A DNA stretch of 13,126 nt from an archaeon (GTDB taxonomy: Archaea > Nanobdellota > Nanobdellia > Woesearchaeales > ARS49): the NCBI GenBank assembly GCA_016213425.1, contig JACRAI010000064.1, forward strand, positions 1-13,126, in the 5' to 3' direction. Positions 5,628 through 12,681 of this stretch are shown here, in pieces. A program made the position numbers and the translations under genes. Below the pieces are notes generated by a model, which was given only the letters and a program-made list of their open reading frames with translations, was not told the origin of the DNA and made no database searches. The stretch's first letter is position 1. Each line of letters starts with the position of its first letter.

Positions 5628-6479
5628 TTATTTTTTTAAGCTTTCAATAAAATCTTTTTTATTGTTGAAGCCGTTTCTTTTTGTTAGTTTTTCTATTGCT
5701 TTATCAAAATAACTTCCGTATTGTGCTGCTTTTTTCTGTCTCCAAGCGAATTCTTTAGGCAGACCTAATTCTTCAGCAATTTCTCTGAGAATTATTTTTT
5801 TGTGTTCTTGATTTATTTTTTTATCGGCAGGAATTCCCATTGCTTTAATTATTAATTCTTCGTCCAGAAAAGGACATAAAACAGTTATTCCTAAATATTT
5901 AGCTACGGATTTATCTCGCAAAAAATCTCTCTGCCACATTCCTTTAAGTCCTTTCCAGCATTCTTCATGGGCATCTTTAGCTTCTAAGTGTCTTTGGTAG
6001 CCTGCAAATATTTCTTCGCTTCCTAGGCCTCCAAAAAAAGTTTTAACTTTATCTTTAGCTGATAATTCTGCTGCAGCAATAATAACTCCGCCAACACCAA
6101 CATTTAAAGTGTCAGGTTCTTGAAATATTTTTGCAGTTCTTTTAAATAATTCATTTGCTTCTTCAATAGTGAATGTTTGCTGTTTTAATTTTAATCCTAG
6201 TTCTTTGGCTACTTTTTTTCCTTCAATAATGTCCGGGGCATCTTCTAAGCCTACACTGTAGCAGGTAAAATTTGCATTAGCTTGCTTGCAAAGAAAAGCT
6301 ATGATTGTAGAGTCAACTCCTCCTGAAAAAAATATTCCAAAATGTTCTTTAGGAATTCGACTTTTAACAGCATTGATTAAAGCAGTCTTGACTCCTTCTT
6401 TATTTGAAGGTTTAACTTTAGATTCTAAACTTGTTATGTATTCAATCCATTCTTTCTCATTTAAGCTAAATATATCCAT
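5628..6479 (-). CDS. Asparagine-synthetase-like PP-loop ATPase without a glutaminase domain
   Basis: The product of 283 residues corresponds to the synthetase half of asparagine synthetase B. Residues 52-58 are the PP-loop SGGVDST that binds ATP and forms an adenylate. GLGSEEIFAGYQRHLEA (151-167) matches the conserved aspartate/adenylate-binding segment. CPFLDEELI...GIPADKK (202-221) and WRQKKAAQYGS (246-256) match the C-terminal signature with the catalytic Lys region. The N-terminal class II glutamine amidotransferase domain of full-length AsnB, with its Cys2 nucleophile, is absent; about 40 unrelated residues precede the PP-loop. The enzyme may therefore use free ammonia, depend on a separate glutaminase, or adenylate another carboxylate. 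It is a single-gene unit: TATA-like CTTTTTAAAA lies 22-31 bp upstream and there is no ribosome binding site, so the mRNA is likely leaderless. Confidence 0.88.
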   Translation of the reverse strand: MDIFSLNEKEWIEYITSLESKVKPSNKEGVKTALINAVKSRIPKEHFGIFFSGGVDSTIIAFLCKQANANFTCYSVGLEDAPDIIEGKKVAKELGLKLKQQTFTIEEANELFKRTAKIFQEPDTLNVGVGGVIIAAAELSAKDKVKTFFGGLGSEEIFAGYQRHLEAKDAHEECWKGLKGMWQRDFLRDKSVAKYLGITVLCPFLDEELIIKAMGIPADKKINQEHKKIILREIAEELGLPKEFAWRQKKAAQYGSYFDKAIEKLTKRNGFNNKKDFIESLKK

Positions 6480-6500
6480 AAAAAAAGAGAAATAGTTAAG

Positions 6501-6510
6501 TTTTAAAAAG
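6501..6510 (-). promoter_or_regulatory. TATA box of the asparagine-synthetase-like gene
   Basis: CTTTTTAAAA on the minus strand lies 22-31 bases before the ATG at 6479, the spacing that gives a leaderless transcript. No Shine-Dalgarno sequence lies between. Confidence 0.5.
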
Positions 6511-6563
6511 GTTGCTTGAAAAATTTAATCAATTCATAAATATTAAGAAATAAAGAAGAATAG

Positions 6564-6573
6564 CTTTTTATTC
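6564..6573 (+). promoter_or_regulatory. Probable TATA box of the DUF371-PUA operon
   Basis: CTTTTTATTC on the plus strand is centred about 28 bases before the ATG at 6596. The sequence between is a pyrimidine tract with no ribosome binding site, which suits a leaderless mRNA. A second AT-rich candidate (TTCATAAATATTAA near 6534-6547) is farther away. Confidence 0.4.
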
Positions 6574-6595
6574 TAACTCTTTTTTTCTCTTTTTT

Positions 6596-6982
6596 ATGCA
6601 GTTTACTTGCACAGGTCATACAAATATTACCGCTGAGCACAGCACCACAATAGAAGTTACTAAAGATAATTCTTTAACAGAATATGGTGATTGTATAATA
6701 GGAGTTAATGCAGATTTTAATCATGAAGAATTGATGAGTTTTGTTGAGAAAACTGACCGGGCTAAAATCATCTTTGAACTTGAAGAATTAAAAGAAGAAA
6801 TTACAGGTCAAATAAACAAAGAATTCAAAGATGAACACGAAATTGTTTTAAGAACAGGAAAATACATTTCTGACAGAACTTTATTAACTCATTGTGATAA
6901 GGCAGCGAAAGATTTAAGTCGAGACTTGATAGACAAATTAAAACAAGGAAAAAAAATGAAGGTGAATTTGATCAATGCGTAA
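6596..6982 (+). CDS. DUF371 family protein
   Basis: The 128-residue product begins CTGHTNITAEHSTTIEVTK and continues LTEYGDCIIGVNAD, the N-terminal signature of the archaeal DUF371 family (G-H-x-N-I/V-x-A-x-H-x-T-T-x-E-x-T-K and GDCIIGV). The later part has IVLRTGKYISDRTLLTHCDKAA, also conserved in that family. The function of DUF371 is not established. The protein is soluble with no membrane segment. It is nearly always archaeal, so it helps assign the organism. Its 3' end overlaps the PUA gene by 8 bp, so the two are co-translated, and its partner suggests a role linked to RNA or translation. The start is probably leaderless. Confidence 0.9.
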   Translation: MQFTCTGHTNITAEHSTTIEVTKDNSLTEYGDCIIGVNADFNHEELMSFVEKTDRAKIIFELEELKEEITGQINKEFKDEHEIVLRTGKYISDRTLLTHCDKAAKDLSRDLIDKLKQGKKMKVNLINA

Positions 6983-7427
6983 AAACTTATCAAAATCAGA
7001 AGTTAAAGAGTTAAACGTCAAATTGAAAGAACTTTACAATTTGGAAGAATTCTTCAATAAAAAAGATATTTTAATTCTCGAAGACAACTTAATAAAAAAA
7101 GATAACGAGCTATTGTTTTTTTATCATGAAAACAATCCAGTGCCAACACTGAAGCTTTTAATGAAAAATAATTTTTTAAAAAAAATAACTGTAGACATGG
7201 GTGCTGTTAAGTTTGTTATTAATGGAGCAGATATAATGCGTAAAGGAATAAAAAAAATCGATGAAACAATCAAAAAAGGCGATTATGTCACAGTAATAGA
7301 TGAAACTCACAGCAAACCTCTGGCAGTTGGAGTTGCTTTGCTCAATTATGCTGAAATGCAGAAGCAAACTGAAGGAAAAAGCATTCAAAACATTCATCGT
7401 GTAGGAGATGAATTGTGGACTCGCTAA
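6975..7427 (+). CDS. PUA-domain RNA-binding protein of the MCT-1/Tma20 type
   Basis: The 150-residue product has an N-terminal alpha/beta region (1-73, KELYNLEEFFNKKDILILED...PTLKLLMKN) and a C-terminal PUA domain (about 74-150). The PUA domain shows VDMGAVKFVINGADIMRKGI, KKGDYVTVIDETHSKPLAVG and the ending IQNIHRVGDELW. This two-part layout and length match the archaeal relatives of eukaryotic MCT-1/Tma20 and the N-terminus of eIF2D, which bind the small ribosomal subunit or tRNA. The role in archaea is not firmly established; translation initiation or recycling is likely. The ATG overlaps the DUF371 stop region, with GGTGA about 12 bases upstream as the ribosome binding site. No sign of truncation. 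Confidence 0.92.
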   Translation: MRKNLSKSEVKELNVKLKELYNLEEFFNKKDILILEDNLIKKDNELLFFYHENNPVPTLKLLMKNNFLKKITVDMGAVKFVINGADIMRKGIKKIDETIKKGDYVTVIDETHSKPLAVGVALLNYAEMQKQTEGKSIQNIHRVGDELWTR

Positions 7428-7463
7428 ATCTTTAAAAACCCCGATTTAAGTAATTCATAAAAG

Positions 7464-7471
7464 ATATAAAA
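7464..7471 (+). promoter_or_regulatory. TATA box of the 7497-8885 gene
   Basis: AAAGATATAAAA on the plus strand contains BRE-like purines and a TATA box centred about 29 bases before the ATG at 7497. Transcription would begin at or within a few bases of that codon, so the mRNA is probably leaderless. The GAGGT at 7473-7477 would then be upstream of the transcript. Confidence 0.5.
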
Positions 7472-7496
7472 TGAGGTTATGCTTTTTTGACATAAA

Positions 7497-8885
7497 ATGG
7501 TGAATAATAACTCTTGGGATGATTTGTTAGATTTTAAAAAATGGGAAAAGTTACTTAGCGATCCTGAATCTTTATCTAAAGCAGTCAGAATAGGTTTATC
7601 TGGTAATGCAAATGAATGGAAGAAATTAAATTCTAACGAAAAAACAATAAGATACCTTATAGATGTTGCTGGAATAGGGTTAAGTTTAGGAGCAGATAAA
7701 GTATTGCCTAAACCACTACAAAAATATGTTCCAGTGGTGAAAGCAGCAGGCTCTGCTTATTTCTTAAATGATTTAACTAACGGTTTAGCTGAAGACCTGC
7801 CTCCATTAGTAGAACAAGCTAAAGAGGGCATAAAAGATGCTATTGATGATTACAAAATGCAGTGGAAAGTTCCTGCAAAAATAAAATCAGAACCTTACTT
7901 TGATAATAATAAATTGAACCTTGGAGATTATGAATTGATCTTTTTTAATCTTGACAAGAAAACTTTAGAAGAAAGAACAAAACTATTTGAGTTATTAGAT
8001 TACGTTGACAGAAACTCTAAAGACTTACCAACCGTAGGAGTAGAACTTGAGTATTTCTCCGAAATAGGTAAAGAAGCAAAAAAACAATTAAACTATGGAA
8101 GACATGCTTTGCCTAATGAAGTTCCAGAAACTTACTCAACAAAAGATAAATCTGAAGTAAGATTACTTCCAACAAATCCTTATGCATTTAGATGGCTACT
8201 AGAAGAAGTAGGAAATTATCTTCCAAAAAGAGCCACCTCAGTTCAAGTAAGCGTTGGAAAAGTTGACAGCGAAAGAATGCCTTATGCAGGTCTTGCATTA
8301 TACTTCATGAGTCCTTGCAGTATTTTCCCAACAGTTAAAGAAACCCACGGAGATGAAATAAGCTTCCCGGGCGGGTATGTTGGTCAAACAGTTTTAAGAG
8401 ATGGAAGTTTAATCTACAGAGGACAATCCAATCTTTCAGTAATCCAAAGCGCAGACATGCAAGAAGTTGCAGACGCAGTCTTCTTTGCAGCAAAAATATA
8501 TTCATTACCAAAAAAAGAATTTGAAGATTTCAAAAAAGAATTAACAAATTACTTAGGACTAAATCCAGATCCTCTAGTTGGCGCAGTAAATGAATTAAAA
8601 ATGTATGATACTAGCGGAAATATGATGTACAGATTAAACAGCAATCACTTATTAAACGCAATTGACCAAGCAAAAAATCACTTAGAAATGAAAGTTTTAG
8701 AACAAGTAGCGCTTAAAGCAATAGAATCAAAAGAATCATTAGATGACGAAGTAATCTCAAAAATGAATGAAATAAACGAAACTGTCAAAAACATAATCTC
8801 CAAACACACAATCACAGGAGATTTAGAATTAATGTACAGATGTTCTTTGGAAGAAGCATTAAAGAATTACGAGATAAACAAATAA
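7497..8885 (+). CDS. Uncharacterised 462-residue protein, possibly amidoligase/glutamate-cysteine-ligase-like
   Basis: I do not firmly recognise this protein. The N-terminal 130 residues are helical, with a mildly hydrophobic stretch at 50-92 containing Gly/Ala/Val-rich segments. From about 178 to 310 the order of short elements resembles the carboxylate-amine ligase fold of the glutamate-cysteine ligase/amidoligase superfamily: TVGVELEYF (179-187, the usual first strand with paired Glu), EVRLLP followed by a helix (220-240), TSVQVSVG (247-254, where those enzymes normally have a His-x-His-V-G strand) and LRDGSLIYRG (300-309). The His residues expected in the third element are absent, so it may be a divergent or inactive member, or the likeness is chance. 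The C-terminal 130 residues are helical. There is no signal peptide. The gene is monocistronic with its own TATA box, and its stop is 3 bp from the convergent gene's stop. Confidence 0.8.
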   Translation: MVNNNSWDDLLDFKKWEKLLSDPESLSKAVRIGLSGNANEWKKLNSNEKTIRYLIDVAGIGLSLGADKVLPKPLQKYVPVVKAAGSAYFLNDLTNGLAEDLPPLVEQAKEGIKDAIDDYKMQWKVPAKIKSEPYFDNNKLNLGDYELIFFNLDKKTLEERTKLFELLDYVDRNSKDLPTVGVELEYFSEIGKEAKKQLNYGRHALPNEVPETYSTKDKSEVRLLPTNPYAFRWLLEEVGNYLPKRATSVQVSVGKVDSERMPYAGLALYFMSPCSIFPTVKETHGDEISFPGGYVGQTVLRDGSLIYRGQSNLSVIQSADMQEVADAVFFAAKIYSLPKKEFEDFKKELTNYLGLNPDPLVGAVNELKMYDTSGNMMYRLNSNHLLNAIDQAKNHLEMKVLEQVALKAIESKESLDDEVISKMNEINETVKNIISKHTITGDLELMYRCSLEEALKNYEINK

Positions 8886-8888
8886 GTT

Positions 8889-9209
8889 TCATTCAGGATT
8901 ATGCTTTCTTTTAGGCGGAGTTGTACCTTCTTCAGGATGGTCTGTTCTGGGTTTAACTACTTCTGTTTTTCTTCCACTCATTAAACCTAATAAATCTCCA
9001 TAAGGATGATCCGTCCATGTTGAATTATCAAGCAACCAAAATTTGTGAGTTGTACCACCAGTAACGGCAAGAATTAAATTTTTAAGATCTGGTCGTGTTA
9101 ATTCTTTGTGAATATTCGTGCATCTTCTGTGAATGAAAGTTTCTAAACGATTTGATCTAAAGTTACTTTCATTCCGCCAATTGTGTTTGTTGGTTTTAAC
9201 GCACTTTCT
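8889..9209 (-). CDS. 3' part of a frameshifted gene; continues the 9143-9571 reading frame
   Basis: On the minus strand the frame ending at TGA (8891-8889) is open back to 9209 but has no plausible start before an internal ATG two-thirds of the way along. Codon content is protein-like: ETFIHRRCTNIHKEL, KNLILAVTGGTTHKFWLLD, WTDHPYGDLLGLM, then a basic/Pro-rich tail. The upstream gene stops at TAG (9145-9143) within GTTTAG. A -1 shift there, equal to one missing T, joins the frames as LDQIV-LETFIH and gives a 227-residue protein. I recognise no domain. The Cys, His and Trp content suggests a folded domain and not random sequence. A real mutation, a programmed shift at the T-run or a sequencing error would all look the same. 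Without this reading, 8886-9142 would be an unexplained gap. Confidence 0.6.
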   Translation of the reverse strand, partial: RKCVKTNKHNWRNESNFRSNRLETFIHRRCTNIHKELTRPDLKNLILAVTGGTTHKFWLLDNSTWTDHPYGDLLGLMSGRKTEVVKPRTDHPEEGTTPPKRKHNPE

Positions 9210-9571
9210 TTAGGCGGGAAATACAACTGTCCAGTGTTTCCGTATAGCTCGTTGCCGTTGCCTTTATAATGTATTGTTAGTTCACCGTTAGGACCAGCAA
9301 CTACACTCTTTACTTCAAGTTCTTGAAATGTATGTCCTGCTTCAAAATGAACTCTTACTTGTTTGGACTGCTTATCATTTTTTGGTTTATGTACTACAAA
9401 GTATCTTTGAATCGGTAGAGTTGCTAAGTGCAATAAAACATGTTCTTCTGGGAGTCCTTCAACTAAAAGATCATAACCTTGACTGGTTTTTTCACTTCTA
9501 ATTTTTATTTGATTTGCTCCAGGTTCGTAATTTGTTTCACCTTTAGGGTTTATTCTTAATGTTTTTGTCAT
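9143..9571 (-). CDS. Uncharacterised protein divergent from secA; 5' part of a frameshifted gene
   Basis: As read, the product has 142 residues; with the frame at 8889-9145 it would have 227. I do not recognise it. The sequence is mostly beta strand: DLLVEGLPEEHVLLHLATLP, RYFVVHKPKND, VRVHFEAGHTFQELEVKSVVAGPNGELTIHYKGNG. It is polar, with no signal peptide or membrane helix, so it is probably cytoplasmic and perhaps a chaperone-like or adaptor beta-sandwich, which is speculation. The ATG at 9571 is preceded by a strong AAGGAGG (9587-9581). Its TATA box (9630-9623) gives a leader of about 30 bases. Its promoter matches that of the six-gene operon at 3857 almost base for base and carries the same palindrome. 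Together with its position back-to-back with secA, this suggests that all three units are co-regulated. Confidence 0.8.
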   Translation of the reverse strand: MTKTLRINPKGETNYEPGANQIKIRSEKTSQGYDLLVEGLPEEHVLLHLATLPIQRYFVVHKPKNDKQSKQVRVHFEAGHTFQELEVKSVVAGPNGELTIHYKGNGNELYGNTGQLYFPPKESALKPTNTIGGMKVTLDQIV

Positions 9572-9622
9572 TTTTATTTTCCTCCTTGAAATTCTTGTTT
9601 TGATAGTAAAAATAATTTCCCA

Positions 9623-9636
9623 TATTTAAATCTTTC
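9623..9636 (-). promoter_or_regulatory. BRE/TATA promoter of the 8889-9571 gene
   Basis: On the minus strand GAAAGA is followed by TTTAAATA (TATA at 9630-9623). This differs by one base from the promoter block at 3906-3919. The predicted transcript start is near 9600, leaving a leader with the AAGGAGG ribosome binding site. Confidence 0.7.
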
Positions 9637-9644
9637 CATATTTA

Positions 9645-9660
9645 GTCACTCTAGAGTGGT
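9645..9660. promoter_or_regulatory. Palindromic operator copy 2, between secA and its divergent neighbour
   Basis: GTCACTCTAGAGTGGT contains the perfect 12-bp palindrome CACTCTAGAGTG (9647-9658). On the minus strand it reads ACCACTCTAGAGTGAC, matching copy 1 (ACCACTAAAGAGTGGT) at 12 of 16 bases and lying 14 bp from the TATA box, against 13 bp for copy 1. It is also about 7 bp upstream of the secA promoter. It is therefore placed to affect both genes. Confidence 0.65.
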
Positions 9661-9667
9661 AAAATTA

Positions 9668-9681
9668 GAAACTTTTATAAA
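9668..9681 (+). promoter_or_regulatory. BRE/TATA promoter of secA, leaderless start
   Basis: GAAACTTTTATAAA on the plus strand holds a BRE-like element and the TATA box TTTATAAA (9674-9681), centred 28 bases before the ATG at 9706. No Shine-Dalgarno sequence lies between, so the mRNA should start at or beside the ATG. The promoter is of archaeal type, without a bacterial -35/-10 arrangement. Confidence 0.65.
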
Positions 9682-9705
9682 TGAGTAAACTTTATTCTCA
9701 TCAAA

Positions 9706-12681
9706 ATGTCATTTTACGAAGAAGAGGATATTGGAAGTAGATTAAACAGGCTTTCAGCGCATAGCAGAAGCACTGTTGAAGAATTAAAGCCTTTACTTAA
9801 AAAAATAGAAAGTTTTGAACAACAATATTCTTCTTTCTCTAATGAACAATTACAACAAAACACACAATCATTCAAACAAAGAATAAATCAAGGAGAAAGT
9901 TTAGACAATTTGCTCCCCGAAGCTTACGCAACAGTACGTGAAGCATCAAAAAGACTAAAACAGACAGAAGCAAAATCTAAGTTTTATTCTAAATCTGACA
10001 AAGGAGATCTTGTTTTAACAGAAAGAACGTGGGAAATGGTTCCCTATGATGTTCAAGTAATAGGAGGAATGCTTCTTCACGGCTTGCCTAAAATAAATGA
10101 AGGAAAAATAAAAAGAGCACTTAAAAAATTAGGAGAGCAATTTTTTGATCCTAAGCCTGAGAAAGGAAAAATTGTTGAGATGGTTACTGGTGAAGGAAAA
10201 ACTCTTACTGCAACATTGCCTGCATATTTGAATGCATTAACCGGTAAAGGGGTCCATATAGTAACAACTAACGATTATTTAGCACAAAGAGATAGAGATT
10301 GGATGGCCCCTCTTTATGAATTCTTAGGATTAACAGTCGGAGCTTTACAAGCAAAACAAACAACACTTGAAAGACAAAAAGTTTACAATTGTGATATTAC
10401 TTACGGAGCAAACAGTCAATTTGGTTTTGATTATTTAAGAGATAATCTTGCAGTAAAAAAAGATAAACAAGTTCAAAGAGGCCACAATTTTGCAATAGTT
10501 GATGAAGTAGACAGTATATTAATTGACGAAGCAAGAACTCCTCATATAATAAGTGAATCTGCAGCTATGACTAAAGAAGAAGCAACTAGATATGTTAAAG
10601 CACAAATGTGTATTAAAAGACTTCAAAAAGGCACTTGCGAAGTTAAAGATGATGATTTTGTTGAAACGGGAGATTTTTATGTTGATGTTGAAAGACAAAA
10701 AGTAAATTTAACACATAAAGGACTTCTCAAAACTCAAATTATGCTTCAAGTTTCTGATATAGAAGAGTTCTGCACTGAATGGCAACACATGATTGAACAA
10801 GCCATAAGAGCAAATGTTTTTTACAAAGTAAATAAAGAATATGTTTTACAGCAACAAACAAAATTAGCAATTCAAGAAGGAGAATTGAAGCAAGTTGTAG
10901 AAAATGAAGTAGTTATAATTGACGATTTTACTGGAAGATTAATGGAAGGTAGAAGATGGAGTAATGGACTTCATGAAGCAATAGAAGCAAAAGAATTAGT
11001 TAACGGCAACAGAATTAATATTCAAAAAGGCCACGGAACATTAGCCACTGTGACTTTACAGAATTATTTCAAAATGTATAATAAACTATCTGGAATGACT
11101 GGAACAGCAGAAACATCGAAAAATGAATTCTGGCAAGTTTACAATTTAGACACAATAGTTCTTCCAACCAATAAACCTTTAATTAGGTCTAGTCATGAAG
11201 ATGTAATCTATTTAACTCAAAAAGCTAAATTTGATGCAATACTTGAAGATGTGTTGCTAACTAATTTTGTTGGAAGACCGATACTTATAGGAACAGCATC
11301 TCTGGAAACTTCAGAAATGCTTCAGCAATACTTGACAGAAAAAGGAATAAAAAATGTAAAAGTATTGAATGCAAGACCTGAGAATGCAAGAAAAGAAACA
11401 GAAACATTAACTCATGCAGGAAAGTTCGGCAGTATCATGATTGCAACTAACATGGCAGGAAGAGGCGCAGACATAGTCCTTGAAGAAGGATTGTTTGAAA
11501 AAGTAAGCGAGAATTACATGCATTATGTAAGATATCAATTAGATGAGCCTGCTGAAGAAGTTAAAGAAGAAGGAGCTTTTAAAAGACTAAAAAACAGATT
11601 TATAACCCCTGAAACTAGAAGATCAATAGAACTTATAGCATATACTCAAAAAGAATATGACGTTCTTCTTGATGCAATACAAAAATGGAGCGAAGGTTTA
11701 CACTTTAATCTTCCTAAAAAAGCAAATTTTAAGAAACCTGTATCTGTGATTGTTAGCAAAGAAGAGGGAGTTAAAAAAACAGATTCAACACCTTCTATTG
11801 ATTTTGAAGTGGGTCTTTATGTTTTAGGAACAGAACGTCACGAAGCAAGAAGAATAGACAACCAATTAAGGGGAAGAACTGGAAGGCAAGGAAGCCCTGG
11901 AAGTTCAAGATTTTACTTGTCATTAGAAGATGAAATCATGAAATACTTTCCTGCTAAAAAATTACAATCTATGCTCAGAACTTTAGGCATAGAAGAAGAT
12001 GAAGAAATAAGCAGTCCATCAGTTTCAAAGAACATGGAAAAAGCTCAGAGCAGAATAGAAATATTAAATGCAGATTCAAGAAAACATGCATTAGAATATG
12101 ATGAGCCTGTGGATAAAGTTAGAAAATGGATTTATGAAACAAGACAAAATCTTTTAGAACAAAAAAAGATTGATAAATTTATAGTTAAGGCAGTAAAATA
12201 TTATTATTCTTCAATTATTTCAGAAAATGTTGATTATTTAGTTGCCAACCTGTTAGAAAACAATCCCTTAGAATTTCATGAACTGCTTGATTTGTGGGCA
12301 GGCAAACAAGTAGATGATGTTAATCAATGGAAGGAGGAACAAAAAGAAGAGGCGTTTAAAATAGCAAAGAAAGAGTTTGGAAAAGAATATGCTTTTGCAA
12401 AAAAATCCATCACTCAACCAGAAGAATGGAGTAATTTCTGCCAACAAATAATCAAAATAATAGATCATCACTGGAAAATCAGGTTAGAAGGTTTTGAACA
12501 ACTAAGAGAAGAAGTAGCATTTGTAGGATATAGTGCAGAAGACCCAGTAATTGAATTTAAAAAAAGATTAGATCAAGACAACGAGCAAATGAAGAAATAC
12601 TTATCGGGAGACATTGCAAGATTTATTTCATTTTGTTCTGAACAATTCAATAAAAAATCACAACTGGTTCAGAGTTCTTAG
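9706..12681 (+). CDS. secA: SecA preprotein translocase ATPase in an archaeon
   Basis: The 991-residue product is unmistakably SecA, the ATPase that pushes unfolded preproteins through SecYEG. Motor domain 1 has Walker A TGEGKT (161-166), TNDYLAQRD (188-196), YGANSQFGFDYLRDN (233-247) and Walker B IVDEVDSILIDEARTP (264-279). The crosslinking domain follows, then IIDDFTGRLMEGRRWSNGLHEA (404-425), LSGMTGTAET (461-470), TNMAGRGADIVL (581-592) and GTERHEARRIDNQLRGRTGRQG (708-729) with the arginine finger region. The helical scaffold and wing follow, to about 950. Compared with bacterial SecA it has extra residues at about 84-112 and 126-153, and roughly 70 extra between 593 and 703. It ends without the basic linker and CxCxS...CH zinc tail that binds SecB and lipid. 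Archaea are not known to use SecA. Bacterial transfer is likely, yet the promoter and codon use look native. An alternative is a specialised SecA2-like motor. Confidence 0.97.
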   Translation: MSFYEEEDIGSRLNRLSAHSRSTVEELKPLLKKIESFEQQYSSFSNEQLQQNTQSFKQRINQGESLDNLLPEAYATVREASKRLKQTEAKSKFYSKSDKGDLVLTERTWEMVPYDVQVIGGMLLHGLPKINEGKIKRALKKLGEQFFDPKPEKGKIVEMVTGEGKTLTATLPAYLNALTGKGVHIVTTNDYLAQRDRDWMAPLYEFLGLTVGALQAKQTTLERQKVYNCDITYGANSQFGFDYLRDNLAVKKDKQVQRGHNFAIVDEVDSILIDEARTPHIISESAAMTKEEATRYVKAQMCIKRLQKGTCEVKDDDFVETGDFYVDVERQKVNLTHKGLLKTQIMLQVSDIEEFCTEWQHMIEQAIRANVFYKVNKEYVLQQQTKLAIQEGELKQVVENEVVIIDDFTGRLMEGRRWSNGLHEAIEAKELVNGNRINIQKGHGTLATVTLQNYFKMYNKLSGMTGTAETSKNEFWQVYNLDTIVLPTNKPLIRSSHEDVIYLTQKAKFDAILEDVLLTNFVGRPILIGTASLETSEMLQQYLTEKGIKNVKVLNARPENARKETETLTHAGKFGSIMIATNMAGRGADIVLEEGLFEKVSENYMHYVRYQLDEPAEEVKEEGAFKRLKNRFITPETRRSIELIAYTQKEYDVLLDAIQKWSEGLHFNLPKKANFKKPVSVIVSKEEGVKKTDSTPSIDFEVGLYVLGTERHEARRIDNQLRGRTGRQGSPGSSRFYLSLEDEIMKYFPAKKLQSMLRTLGIEEDEEISSPSVSKNMEKAQSRIEILNADSRKHALEYDEPVDKVRKWIYETRQNLLEQKKIDKFIVKAVKYYYSSIISENVDYLVANLLENNPLEFHELLDLWAGKQVDDVNQWKEEQKEEAFKIAKKEFGKEYAFAKKSITQPEEWSNFCQQIIKIIDHHWKIRLEGFEQLREEVAFVGYSAEDPVIEFKKRLDQDNEQMKKYLSGDIARFISFCSEQFNKKSQLVQSS

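Noticed and set aside
7478..7489. GAGGTT followed by ATG CTT TTT TGA as a tiny upstream frame
   Set aside because: The TATA box at 7464-7471 puts the transcript start downstream of it, so it is probably not transcribed.
12268..12471. Minus-strand frame inside secA
   Set aside because: It is antisense to the SecA C-terminal region and is Phe/Leu-rich low-complexity translation.
9706..12681. Whole window being bacterial, or secA being contamination
   Set aside because: DUF371, the PUA protein and the DUF2683 antitoxin are archaeal in type, and secA itself has a TATA box with leaderless spacing and overlaps the stop of a gene with a DPANN-type surface motif.
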